DNA of 64,000 nucleotides. Origin: UBA6022 sp049295575 (GTDB lineage Bacteria; Patescibacteriota; Saccharimonadia; Saccharimonadales; Saccharimonadaceae). Below the pieces are notes generated by a model. That model searched no databases. It saw only the letters and a list, made by a program, of their open reading frames with translations, and was not told the origin of the DNA. Positions within the stretch are counted from its first letter, which is position 1; each line of letters opens with the position of its first letter. Where the stretch lies: positions 186,001 to 250,000 of the forward strand of contig JBAQQX010000002.1 of assembly GCA_049295575.1 (NCBI GenBank), in the 5' to 3' direction. Positions 1 to 7,560 of this stretch are shown here, piece after piece. A program made the position numbers and the translations under genes.

Positions 1-2
1 AT

Positions 3-779
3 CGGTTTGAAGAGGGGACATTTGGCGGGCATTCATTTGGTAATATTCTCCTGACAGCACTGGAAAAGACGACCGGTAGCTTTGCCGAGGCCGTAGAGAC
101 AGCCTCTGATATTCTTCGTATTAACGGTATGGTCATTCCGGGCACGCTAGATGATGTCCGCTTGAGGATGGAGTGGCCCGAGACAAGCCTCGTGCTGCAG
201 GGTGAGCGGATTATTGATGCCGACTACTTTAAGCATGATCCACGTCGGGCGACACTGTCGTTAACGCCAAACCCAGTTCCGAACCCGACGGCCATTGCGG
301 CAATTGAGCAAGCCGATCTTGTCATTATCTCTCCGGGTGACCTATATACATCGCTTGGCCCGCTTCTTGTTATCGATGGTATTGGTGAGGCGCTCATGAG
401 GACGAGTGCTACCGTTGCATACGTATGCAACCTTGTCACGAAAGAAGGGCAGACGGCTGGCTTTACAGTGAGCGATCATGCTCGCGAGATTGAACGATTC
501 GCTGGCGGTAAATGCCTCGACTACGTCATCTATAACGAGCAGCAGCCTTCCGCTGCTGTGGCGGGGCGTTACAAAGCCGAGGGTGCGTACTTGGTCGAAC
601 ATGACGATAGTATTCTCGCACAGGCTCACTATAAAACGATTACTGGAAACTTCCTTGGTGGTCTTGCCGAGGAACATACTAGTGATATATTACCCGTGAC
701 ACGATCATTGATTCGTCATGACGCCAAGCGCGTCGTTAAGACGCTTCTCAAAGAGTACGAACGATCCAAGCGATCGTAG
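3..779 (+). CDS. yvcK: YvcK/CofD-like protein, 3' part (5' end outside window)
   Basis: The reading frame is open from the left edge, so the start lies outside the window. The visible 258 residues contain the GHSFGNILLTAL segment followed by TGSFAEAVETAS and VIPGTLDDV, and later ADLVIISPGDLYTSLGPLL. This is the pattern of the YvcK family (CofD-like Rossmann fold, UDP-sugar binding; in Bacillus linked to cell-wall synthesis and central carbon flux). An ATG at 129 exists but the conserved residues upstream of it show that it is internal. It lies just upstream of the division cluster on the same strand, which fits a cell-wall link. The product is confident at family level; the biochemical role in this organism is inferred. 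Confidence 0.85.
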   Translation, partial: RFEEGTFGGHSFGNILLTALEKTTGSFAEAVETASDILRINGMVIPGTLDDVRLRMEWPETSLVLQGERIIDADYFKHDPRRATLSLTPNPVPNPTAIAAIEQADLVIISPGDLYTSLGPLLVIDGIGEALMRTSATVAYVCNLVTKEGQTAGFTVSDHAREIERFAGGKCLDYVIYNEQQPSAAVAGRYKAEGAYLVEHDDSILAQAHYKTITGNFLGGLAEEHTSDILPVTRSLIRHDAKRVVKTLLKEYERSKRS

Positions 780-800
780 TGCATTACGATCAATATTGTG

Positions 801-821
801 TAGTTGCGAAATTTGCAACTA
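801..821. promoter_or_regulatory. 21-bp near-perfect palindrome
   Basis: TAGTTGC at 801-807 is mirrored by GCAACTA at 815-821 around an AAATT centre, with one asymmetric pair. It lies 15 bp upstream of the -35 box of the next gene and 20 bp from a second palindrome. It may be an operator or a weak terminator of the yvcK-like gene; there is no T-run after it. Confidence 0.5.
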
Positions 822-835
822 TGTAGCTATATATA

Positions 836-864
836 TTGACTTAGCATAAGTATTATGCTAATGT
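836..864 (+). promoter_or_regulatory. Promoter with palindromic operator in the spacer
   Basis: TTGACT (836-841) and TAATGT (859-864) are separated by 17 bp. The spacer is almost filled by a perfect 9-bp inverted repeat, TTAGCATAA (841-849) and TTATGCTAA (853-861), with a 3-bp centre. A repressor bound there would block the promoter of the 71-aa membrane protein at 874. Confidence 0.65.
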
Positions 865-873
865 AAGATTATT

Positions 874-1089
874 ATGAAACACAAAACAAAAACTCTCACC
901 GCTCGCATTATCGACAATCTTAGCCAAAATAGCACCGCTGCGTCTATCGAGCAGACTAATAAGGATTTCAAGAACTCACTTCTGATCGTTTCAATCGGAA
1001 TCAATGTGTTTATTTTTACTGCCTGGCTTGCACTACAGGTGACTGTTGGATACGACAGTCAAGTTGCTTCATTGCTACTTTCTCGCTAA
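874..1089 (+). CDS. Small single-pass membrane protein
   Basis: A 71-aa protein. The first about 35 residues are polar and basic, followed by one hydrophobic segment (about residues 37-57, LLIVSIGINVFIFTAWLAL) and a short tail ending LLLSR. No family is recognised. It has its own promoter at 836-864 with a palindromic operator and its own terminator at 1109-1145, so it is a monocistronic, probably regulated unit between the yvcK-like gene and the dcw cluster. The start ATG lies about 10 nt after the -10 box, so the transcript is nearly leaderless. The coding call rests on the clean promoter/terminator framing and the membrane topology. Confidence 0.65.
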   Translation: MKHKTKTLTARIIDNLSQNSTAASIEQTNKDFKNSLLIVSIGINVFIFTAWLALQVTVGYDSQVASLLLSR

Positions 1090-1108
1090 ACACGATTAAT
1101 GCATCGCT

Positions 1109-1145
1109 AAAAACACCACATCGGCTCTCCGGTGTGGTGTTTTTC
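1109..1145 (+). terminator. Rho-independent terminator
   Basis: ACACCACA pairs with TGTGGTGT around a 12-nt loop and is followed by a T-run; upstream A residues make it partly bidirectional. It ends the 71-aa gene. Confidence 0.85.
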
Positions 1146-1165
1146 TTACCTCTGTTAGCAAGGGA

Positions 1166-1191
1166 ACTTATCCACAAAAGAGTGGATAAGT
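1166..1191. promoter_or_regulatory. Inverted pair of DnaA-box-like sites
   Basis: ACTTATCCAC (1166-1175) and GTGGATAAGT (1182-1191) form a perfect 10-bp inverted repeat with a 6-bp centre. The left half contains the consensus DnaA box TTATCCACA (1168-1176) and the right half is a one-mismatch box on the other strand; a further TGGATAAAA occurs at 1203. The group sits about 40 bp upstream of the mraZ -35 box. DnaA binding is an inference from the motif. Confidence 0.5.
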
Positions 1192-1220
1192 AGGGCAGGC
1201 TATGGATAAAATGTCAAAAA

Positions 1221-1255
1221 TGGGGGTTGTCGTGGGTAGAAGTGGGTATTATAGT
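1221..1255 (+). promoter_or_regulatory. mraZ promoter and MraZ-type operator repeats
   Basis: TTGTCG (1227-1232) and TATAGT (1250-1255) are separated by 17 bp. TGGGG at 1221, TGGGT at 1233 and TGGGT at 1243 are direct repeats, the last two exactly 10 bp apart. MraZ is known to bind TGGGN repeats at about one-turn spacing upstream of its own gene, so this looks like an autoregulatory operator covering the core promoter. Confidence 0.7.
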
Positions 1256-1345
1256 TAGATCCAGTGGAACAAGGCACAAGCCTCCAAAAACAAACACCAC
1301 TAGAAAAAATTAAAATAACTAATCCAAAGCCAAAGGAAACGTACC

Positions 1346-1717
1346 GTGGCAACTGTAGATTATTTCGAACGAAAGCTTGACGACAAGCGTCGGTTAACCA
1401 TACCGGCTGAACTTCGAAGTGAATTTGCAAGCGGCGTCGTACTTACTAGAGGGTTTGGCCAGTATCTTCACTTATATCCACAACATGTGTGGGATAGGGA
1501 AGTCGAACCAGCATTAGGCGGTAGCATTCTCGATGAGAAGGTAGCTGATCTAAATGTGAAGTTTCGACGAGGCAAGACTGATGCGGATCTCGACCAAAAA
1601 CAAGGCCGAGTGACAATTGAGCAGCACCTGCTCGAGTATTCAGGTATTGACCGAGAACTGGTAGCCGTCCGAGCCGGAGCATACTTCAGAATCATGCGTC
1701 CCGAGGCCGACTATTAG
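1346..1717 (+). CDS. mraZ: Transcriptional regulator MraZ
   Basis: A 123-aa protein with two AbrB-like swapped-hairpin half-domains: the first carries DDKRRLTIP near residue 12, the second lies around residues 80-120. MraZ forms a ring-shaped DNA-binding oligomer and represses the dcw operon. The GTG start is chosen because AAAGGAA lies 7 nt upstream and translation gives the family N-terminus. It is slightly shorter than the usual 140-150 aa. It is first in the division cluster and preceded by TGGGN repeats. Confidence 0.9.
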   Translation: MATVDYFERKLDDKRRLTIPAELRSEFASGVVLTRGFGQYLHLYPQHVWDREVEPALGGSILDEKVADLNVKFRRGKTDADLDQKQGRVTIEQHLLEYSGIDRELVAVRAGAYFRIMRPEADY

Positions 1718-1777
1718 CGAACAATTTAAATCTGCACTTTAACAATCCAATACCAAGTAGAAAGCAAAGAGAAAACT

Positions 1778-2021
1778 CTCGAGATCAGCTACCTGGTAAC
1801 TAGGCAAGTGGGATATTGAAGCCACATTAAAAGATTTCAAAGTACCTTACTTAAAACACACCTCCCAAAAAAACTCCACCTCACACATAAGTCTCTCAAT
1901 CGAATAACTAGGTATGAGTTGCCTCTGGCACCCACCTGAACAGTTGTTCGACCACTTATTACAAAAACAAACACACATGCGAAAACAAAAATGCCTTAGT
2001 TACCAGATAGGTGATCTCGAG
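1778..2021. other. Large inverted-repeat/structured leader between mraZ and rsmH
   Basis: The 335-bp gap 1718-2052 holds no convincing ORF but has an imperfect inverted repeat of about 30 bp: CTCGAGATCA (1778-1787) pairs with TGATCTCGAG (2012-2021), and GGTAACTA-GGCA (ending 1806) pairs with TGCCTTAGTTACC (from 1992), with two mismatches and one bulge. The roughly 185-nt interior has further pairing, AAGTGG (1806-1811) with CCACTT (1952-1957), plus small hairpins such as GAACA..TGTTC. As RNA this would be a long stem closing a multibranched leader just before rsmH. No known riboswitch is recognised. Confidence 0.65.
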
Positions 2022-2052
2022 CTTCCGACACTATAGTGATATAGTAGTGAAG

Positions 2053-2949
2053 ATGAGTTTCAAAGAACATCCACCACAGACATTACATGTTCCTGTCCTT
2101 CTGGACGCGACACTTGATACGTTACATCCTATTCAGGGCGAGAGTTATCTCGATTTGACGGCAGGGTATGGCGGTCATGCACGTTGCGTGCTTGAAAAGA
2201 CAGAAAACTTTACTAACTCCGTTTTAGTTGACCGCGACGATTACGCTATTGAGCGCCTATCTGAGTTTCAGCAAAAGGGAGTACGTTTACTGCATACCGA
2301 TTTTGTTAGTGCTGCGAAGCAACTGATTGAAGAGGGCAGGCAGTTTGATATTGTATTGGCTGATTTGGGGGTGTCATCACCACAACTCGACCAAGCAGAG
2401 CGAGGGTTTTCCTTTACACACGATGGTCCACTTGATATGCGCATGGATCGTACGCAGGAAGTTAGTGCTCACACATTAGTGAATACGGCTTCAGCAGACG
2501 AATTAGCGCAAATTATTGTGACGTACGGCGAAGAGCCGTTCGGGTTTGCAAAACAAATTGCTAAGGCGATTGTCGAGCATCGACCGTTCGAAACAACAAA
2601 GGAACTTGCTGACTTGGTAAAGGATACATACCGTGGAAAATGGAAAAAAATCCATCCAGCCACACGTACATTTCAAGCACTCCGTATAGCGGTTAACCAG
2701 GAGCTTCGACAAGTAGAAGAACTGATGCCACTTCTTCCGCAACTTTTAAAAGTTGGCGGTAGGGTAGGGATTATCAGCTTCCATAGCCTCGAAGATCGAC
2801 TCGTTAAACAGTATTTCAACGAACAGAAGAATGCTGGGTATGAAGCCGAACTCACGATATTGACCAAAAAGCCGCTCGATGGAGTCACTTACGACGTTCA
2901 CAATCCGCGATCACGAAGCGCAAAACTTCGCGTCGCAGTGAAAAAATAA
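2053..2949 (+). CDS. rsmH: 16S rRNA (cytosine-1402-N4)-methyltransferase RsmH
   Basis: A 298-aa protein containing the SAM-binding motif LDLTAGYGGHAR (residues about 33-44), ADLGVSSPQLDQAERGFSF and DMRMD, and the C-terminal SFHSLEDRLVK segment that define RsmH (MraW). It methylates C1402 of 16S rRNA. The ATG at 2053 is preferred over the upstream GTG at 2011, which lies inside the inverted repeat arm; from 2053 the protein has the usual length and starts just before HVPVLL. It is second gene of the dcw cluster. Confidence 0.95.
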   Translation: MSFKEHPPQTLHVPVLLDATLDTLHPIQGESYLDLTAGYGGHARCVLEKTENFTNSVLVDRDDYAIERLSEFQQKGVRLLHTDFVSAAKQLIEEGRQFDIVLADLGVSSPQLDQAERGFSFTHDGPLDMRMDRTQEVSAHTLVNTASADELAQIIVTYGEEPFGFAKQIAKAIVEHRPFETTKELADLVKDTYRGKWKKIHPATRTFQALRIAVNQELRQVEELMPLLPQLLKVGGRVGIISFHSLEDRLVKQYFNEQKNAGYEAELTILTKKPLDGVTYDVHNPRSRSAKLRVAVKK

Positions 2950-2975
2950 AACAAAAAATAGAAGGGGCCAAAAAA

Positions 2976-3047
2976 ATGCCAATTCACATCCCAGTAACAT
3001 TCGCAGACGCAGACGCAACACAAACTGTTGCAGTACGTCACGGATAA
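2976..3047 (+). CDS. Possible 23-aa small protein or leader peptide
   Basis: ATG at 2976 is preceded by a strong purine-rich site (GAAGGGG, about 9 nt upstream) and opens a 23-codon frame, MPIHIPVTFADADATQTV..., ending at TAA 3045-3047. A stable hairpin follows at 3061-3088. A short translated ORF followed by a hairpin ahead of the ftsL-like gene resembles a translational or transcriptional attenuator, but this is only a positional argument. Confidence 0.4.
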   Translation: MPIHIPVTFADADATQTVAVRHG

Positions 3048-3060
3048 TTACACTATATTC

Positions 3061-3088
3061 GGCCTATCACCCTCAGGGGTGATGGGCC
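3061..3088 (+). other. Hairpin between rsmH and ftsL-like gene
   Basis: GGCCTATCACC (3061-3071) pairs with GGTGATGGGCC (3078-3088) with one mismatch and a 6-nt loop. An A-rich, not T-rich, stretch follows, so it is not a classical + strand terminator. It may stabilise or process the dcw mRNA, or attenuate with the small ORF before it. Confidence 0.6.
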
Positions 3089-3126
3089 ACCAAAACATAA
3101 AAAATAAAATAAAAAAGAAAACACAT

Positions 3127-3474
3127 ATGTCATACCAACGTATTCCTCAGTATAGTTCACGCCGACAGCAAAACTGGAGCCGAAACCAGAATACTGTAGC
3201 ATTTGTGTCACCAGTGAAGCTTGGCCCTGTGGCTCATACCGTGCTTGTTGCACTTATGATTACGGTGCTCGGCTTGATATACTTAACACAGGCGACTCGC
3301 GCCACTAGTTATGATTATGAGGCTCAGAGAGTCGATAGTGAAATTGCCGAACTGACAACTAAAAAGTCAGACCTCGAAGTTGAAAACGCACGTCTAACTG
3401 CGCTTGAGACTGTCAAGAATAGTAGTGTTGCTCGTGAAATGACAGCACCAACTAGCACTGAATATGCTCGTTAA
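3127..3474 (+). CDS. ftsL: FtsL/DivIC-like cell division protein
   Basis: A 115-aa protein with a basic cytoplasmic N-terminus rich in Arg/Gln, one transmembrane helix (about residues 37-56, TVLVALMITVLGLIYL) and a following coiled-coil-prone stretch, VDSEIAELTTKKSDLEVENARL. This topology and its place between rsmH and ftsI identify it as the FtsL-type member of the FtsQLB divisome complex. The ATG at 3127 is chosen because the upstream extension to 3028 runs through the 3061-3088 hairpin. It lies 13 nt before ftsI. Sequence identity in this family is low, so naming relies on topology and synteny. Confidence 0.75.
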   Translation: MSYQRIPQYSSRRQQNWSRNQNTVAFVSPVKLGPVAHTVLVALMITVLGLIYLTQATRATSYDYEAQRVDSEIAELTTKKSDLEVENARLTALETVKNSSVAREMTAPTSTEYAR

Positions 3475-3487
3475 CTAAGGAAAAATA

Positions 3488-5221
3488 ATGAAACTTGAGC
3501 TCCAGCAAGGTAGCCGATCAAAAATTCTCGCTGCGATACTGCTTAGTGTCGTTGCTATTTTTGTTATCCGTCTTTTTTACTTGCAAGTAATTGAGCATGG
3601 TAAGTATGCGGCACTCGCCGATAATGCCCAGCTTAAACGTCTCGAAATTCCCGCCAAGCGCGGTGAAATCTATGCAATGGATGGTTCGACGCCAGCGAAG
3701 CTCGTTTTAAATCAACCTGTTTATAAGCTGTTTGCTGACCCGCAAACAGTTAAGGACATACCAAGAATTAAAGATGTTATTCAGCGCGTAGCTGGCGGTA
3801 ATCTACTACCAGATATCGATGAAATGCTAGCTGAGAAGACATCGCGCTATAAGATCCTCGCCAAAGGATTGAGTCGCACTCAAGCCGATCTTATTAAGAA
3901 GGAAAGTCTTGCTGGTATCGGGTTCCAGGAAGAGACGCAACGTGTATATCCTGAGGGTCAATTGGCCGCGCAGACACTCGGCTTCGTTAATGCTGAAGGC
4001 AAAGGTCAGTATGGCATCGAGGGGAAGCTTAACGATCGTCTCACTGGTACGCCGGGGCTTTTGCAGTCCGTGACAGACATTAGCAATGTACCTCTAACGA
4101 TTGGTGATCGCAATATTAACACGCCAGCCAAGAATGGTGATAACATCGTACTGTCTTTGGATCGTAACGTTCAATCATATGCCGAGAGCGCACTGGTAAA
4201 AGGGCTTGAAAAAGCGGGTGCGACAAATGGAAGCGTTATTGTCATGGACCCGCAAACAGGGAAGGTGATGGCAATGGCGAATTACCCGACCTTTAAGCCA
4301 GCAGAGTTTACGAAAGTACAGGACGGGTATGCCTTCTCGAATGCAACTGTCTCGGCGCCTTATGAGCCAGCATCTGTACTTAAGACGTTTGCAATGGCAG
4401 CTGGTATTGATCAGGGTGTTATGACAGCCGATACGACATTTAATAATACCGACTCGGTCAATATTGACGGCGAGATTATTCGGAACGCGCTCCTTGGTCA
4501 TAAGGGCACACTGACGATGCAACAGGCGCTGAACTGGTCGCTCAATACAGGCACAGTGGCAATGGCTCAGCGTATGGGCGGTGGGTCAATCACACGCGAA
4601 GCTCGCGACACATTGTATGCCTATTATCATGACCGCTTCGGACTTGGTCAATTGACTGGCCTTGAAGTAAGCGGGGAGGCGCCTGGTATCGTCGTTTCGC
4701 CGACCGAGCAAGAGGGTAACGCGGTTCGTTATTCCAATATGACTTTTGGCCAGGGCCTTGATGTGACCATGGTACAGGTGGCCGCAGGCTTTTCGTCAAT
4801 CATTAACGGTGGTCACTACTATAAGCCAACTATACTCAATGGTGTTATTCAGCCAAACGGTGACTTTTCTCAGTATCAAGTGTCAGAACCACGTACGACT
4901 ATCAAGGAATCGACCTCTGCCCAGATGCGTGATATGACAGTTGCTGCTCGTAAATCTTTCTTTACTACCCAAGATAAAGCAGGGTATATGATTGGCGGCA
5001 AGACGGGTACGTCAGAGACGTTGATTAACGGTGACTACGTCAAGACTCAAACCGTCGGTAGTTACCTTGGATTTGGTGGCGATGACACCCCAAGGTATGT
5101 CATAATGGTGCAAGTATCTGCAGATGGAAAGAACCTAGAAGGTGGTATCCATGCCGGCCCGATCTTTACCGATATTTCCAACTGGATGATTGATTACCTT
5201 AAACTGCAGCCGAAAGGATAA
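3488..5221 (+). CDS. ftsI: Division-type penicillin-binding protein (FtsI/PBP2 family)
   Basis: A 577-aa class B PBP: N-terminal membrane anchor (about residues 12-32), dimerisation/pedestal domain with PAKRGEIYAMDG, and a transpeptidase domain with catalytic S296 in SVLK, SLN motif at S351, and KTGT at K505. It cross-links septal peptidoglycan with FtsW as partner glycosyltransferase. AAGGAAAAATAATG gives a good ribosome site. The reading frame ends 1 nt before the mraY ATG at 5223, consistent with tight co-translation. Confidence 0.93.
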   Translation: MKLELQQGSRSKILAAILLSVVAIFVIRLFYLQVIEHGKYAALADNAQLKRLEIPAKRGEIYAMDGSTPAKLVLNQPVYKLFADPQTVKDIPRIKDVIQRVAGGNLLPDIDEMLAEKTSRYKILAKGLSRTQADLIKKESLAGIGFQEETQRVYPEGQLAAQTLGFVNAEGKGQYGIEGKLNDRLTGTPGLLQSVTDISNVPLTIGDRNINTPAKNGDNIVLSLDRNVQSYAESALVKGLEKAGATNGSVIVMDPQTGKVMAMANYPTFKPAEFTKVQDGYAFSNATVSAPYEPASVLKTFAMAAGIDQGVMTADTTFNNTDSVNIDGEIIRNALLGHKGTLTMQQALNWSLNTGTVAMAQRMGGGSITREARDTLYAYYHDRFGLGQLTGLEVSGEAPGIVVSPTEQEGNAVRYSNMTFGQGLDVTMVQVAAGFSSIINGGHYYKPTILNGVIQPNGDFSQYQVSEPRTTIKESTSAQMRDMTVAARKSFFTTQDKAGYMIGGKTGTSETLINGDYVKTQTVGSYLGFGGDDTPRYVIMVQVSADGKNLEGGIHAGPIFTDISNWMIDYLKLQPKG

Positions 5222-5222
5222 T

Positions 5223-6260
5223 ATGGAAACGATAACACTCGAGACAATTACAAGTGAAATGGGGGCAACATTTTTACTGAGCGTTGGCGCATTTCTGCTC
5301 GCAATGCTTTTTACCCCTGTCTACACATTCATGGCGTATCGCTATAAGTTTTGGAAGAAGCAGCGTAGTACGAGTACAACGGGTGAAAAACTAGAAATAT
5401 TCACAAAGCTGCACGCCAGCAAATTCAAACGCAATATTCCAACAATGGCGGGTATTATCGGTATTATTTCCATTACGGTGGTGACCGTATTCTTTAATCT
5501 TGACCGAGCTGAGACATGGCTGCCGCTTGCGGCATTGCTTGGTGGTGGGGTAGTAGGGCTACTAGATGACGTTATTAATATCCGAGGCTCCGGTGCTGGT
5601 GTTGCCGGGCTACGCTCAAGCCTGAAGTTTGCGATGATTACGGTTCTCGCTATCGCACTTGGCTGGTTCTTCTACGATCGCCTTGGCTACACAAGTGTCC
5701 ATATTCCGTTCGTTGGCGACCTGATGCTTGGCTGGTTGATTATTCCACTATTTGCGTTTGCTGTTGTAGCGGCGGGAAATGCGGTAAATATCAGCGATGG
5801 TCTCGACGGGCTTGCCGGTGGGCTGCTCGCAACAAGCTATGGTGCATTTGGAGTCATTGCGCTGCTTCAGGGGCATTTTATGATTGCTGGATTCTGCTTT
5901 ACAGTCATTGGTGCACTGCTCAGCTACTTGTGGTTCAATATTCACCCGGCACGTTTTTTCATGGGCGACGTAGGTAGCTTTGCTTTTGGTACAAGCCTTG
6001 GTGTTGTCGCCATGCTTACTAATACGCTATTTCTTCTCCCAATTATTGGCATCCTCTTTGTCGTCGAGGCTGGATCAAGCTTGATTCAGATCTTCAGCAA
6101 GAAAGTATTTCATCGCAAAGTCTTCATTTCGGCTCCAATTCATCATCACCTCGAGGCCAAAGGCTGGCCTGAAGTAAAGGTGACTATGCGTTTTTGGGTA
6201 ATTAGCTGTGTCGCCGCATTCCTAGGTGTGCTATTGGCACTTGCTGGTGGGCACGTCTAG
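5223..6260 (+). CDS. mraY: Phospho-N-acetylmuramoyl-pentapeptide-transferase MraY
   Basis: A 345-aa polytopic membrane enzyme. Family motifs visible are GLLDDVINI, NAVNISDGLDGLAGG, FMGDVGSFAFG and the histidine cluster PIHHHLE, all expected for MraY, which transfers phospho-MurNAc-pentapeptide to undecaprenyl phosphate to form lipid I. The ATG at 5223 has AAAGGA upstream; the ORF could extend to 5190 inside ftsI, but the site decides for 5223. It is followed after 1 nt by ftsW. Confidence 0.95.
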   Translation: METITLETITSEMGATFLLSVGAFLLAMLFTPVYTFMAYRYKFWKKQRSTSTTGEKLEIFTKLHASKFKRNIPTMAGIIGIISITVVTVFFNLDRAETWLPLAALLGGGVVGLLDDVINIRGSGAGVAGLRSSLKFAMITVLAIALGWFFYDRLGYTSVHIPFVGDLMLGWLIIPLFAFAVVAAGNAVNISDGLDGLAGGLLATSYGAFGVIALLQGHFMIAGFCFTVIGALLSYLWFNIHPARFFMGDVGSFAFGTSLGVVAMLTNTLFLLPIIGILFVVEAGSSLIQIFSKKVFHRKVFISAPIHHHLEAKGWPEVKVTMRFWVISCVAAFLGVLLALAGGHV

Positions 6261-6261
6261 G

Positions 6262-7560
6262 ATGCAGCCGCGCCGCGCAATGGCTCGGACTGCCGTAAAG
6301 AGTGTCGTTGACACGATTCGTCGGCACAAACCGGATTACCATATTATTTTATATATGGGACTATTGATGCTCCTCGGGCTTATAGTGATTTACGCAATCG
6401 GGCCACAGCGCGCAAATTTCCTTAATTCGTTAGAGGGAACTGATTTCAATGACAGTTTCTTCTTCATTAAACAAGCTATAAGCTTGCTCGCAGCGCTGGG
6501 TATGTTCGCGTTGATGGCAACGATACCATATAAGATCATTTCTAAGTATGCTGCAAAAATTCTGATTGCTGGTTTCGGTGCGTGCGCGCTGTTGGTTATT
6601 CTTGGGAATGTGTTTGATTTGAGCCAGCTCGCACTCTGTACTAAAGGAGCATGTCGTTGGTTCATCATACCTGGCCTAGGAACTATCCAGCCAGCCGAGC
6701 TCCTTAAGTTTGGTATTCTTGTCTTTACTGCTAGTTTCCTCGGTCTTCGTATGCAGCAAGGACTAATTAATGACCGCGATAAAACGCTCATCCCGCTTGG
6801 TGCGATGCTTGGTTTGGCGGTGCTGTTTGTCATTGTCCTCCAAAAAGATATGGGAACGGGCATTTCACTCGTGGCAATACTTCTTACAATGTTGGTGGCT
6901 GCTGGTATGAAATGGAAGTTGATCGGTATGGCAATAGCTACCATAGGTATCGCCGGGCTGATGCTCGTCGTTACGGCGCCGCACCGCCTTGAGCGTGTTG
7001 CGACATACTTTCAGGGTGACTCTGCACCGGCAGATAATGACGAGAGCCATCATATTAACCAAGCTAAGATTGCAATTGGAAGCGGTGGTTTATTTGGTCT
7101 CGGTATTGGCAATAGCGTGCAGGCATCAGGCTATTTACCTGAGGCGATTAATGACTCCGTCTTCGCGGTGATGGGCGAGACATTTGGATTTATTGGCCTA
7201 GTAATAATCCTAGCCCTATTTACCGGTCTATTGCTGCGATTATTAAAGATATATGACCACCTAGGCCCCCCAGAGCTGCGGCTTGTTGTCGCCGGTGTAT
7301 TCGGTTGGTTGGGCTCTCATGTTATGCTAAATGTAGCCGCAATGATCGGGCTTGTTCCATTAACAGGAATTACGCTACCGTTACTTAGCTTCGGAGGGAC
7401 CAGTATGGTGTTCATCGTAGGGGCACTAGGATTGGCGTTTCAGCTATCACGGTATACGTCACATAGGGTAAATAAGGAGACAGACAATGAAGATTCTCGC
7501 AGTCGGCGGGGGGTCGGGCGGACACGTTACGCCAGTGGTCGCGGTTCTTCGCGAATATAG
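6262..7560 (+). CDS. ftsW: Septal peptidoglycan polymerase FtsW (SEDS family)
   Basis: A 432-aa multi-pass protein with SEDS features: KDMGTGISLV, ESHHINQAKIAIGSGGLFG, EAINDSVFAVMGETFGFIG and the C-terminal TGITLPLLSFGGTSM. It polymerises lipid II during division with the FtsI-type PBP. The ATG at 6262 follows the mraY stop by 1 nt; a second ATG at 6280 is possible. The C-terminal Arg/Ser-rich tail overlaps the start of murG by 74 nt, unusually long, with the murG ribosome site inside ftsW. Confidence 0.92.
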   Translation: MQPRRAMARTAVKSVVDTIRRHKPDYHIILYMGLLMLLGLIVIYAIGPQRANFLNSLEGTDFNDSFFFIKQAISLLAALGMFALMATIPYKIISKYAAKILIAGFGACALLVILGNVFDLSQLALCTKGACRWFIIPGLGTIQPAELLKFGILVFTASFLGLRMQQGLINDRDKTLIPLGAMLGLAVLFVIVLQKDMGTGISLVAILLTMLVAAGMKWKLIGMAIATIGIAGLMLVVTAPHRLERVATYFQGDSAPADNDESHHINQAKIAIGSGGLFGLGIGNSVQASGYLPEAINDSVFAVMGETFGFIGLVIILALFTGLLLRLLKIYDHLGPPELRLVVAGVFGWLGSHVMLNVAAMIGLVPLTGITLPLLSFGGTSMVFIVGALGLAFQLSRYTSHRVNKETDNEDSRSRRGVGRTRYASGRGSSRI

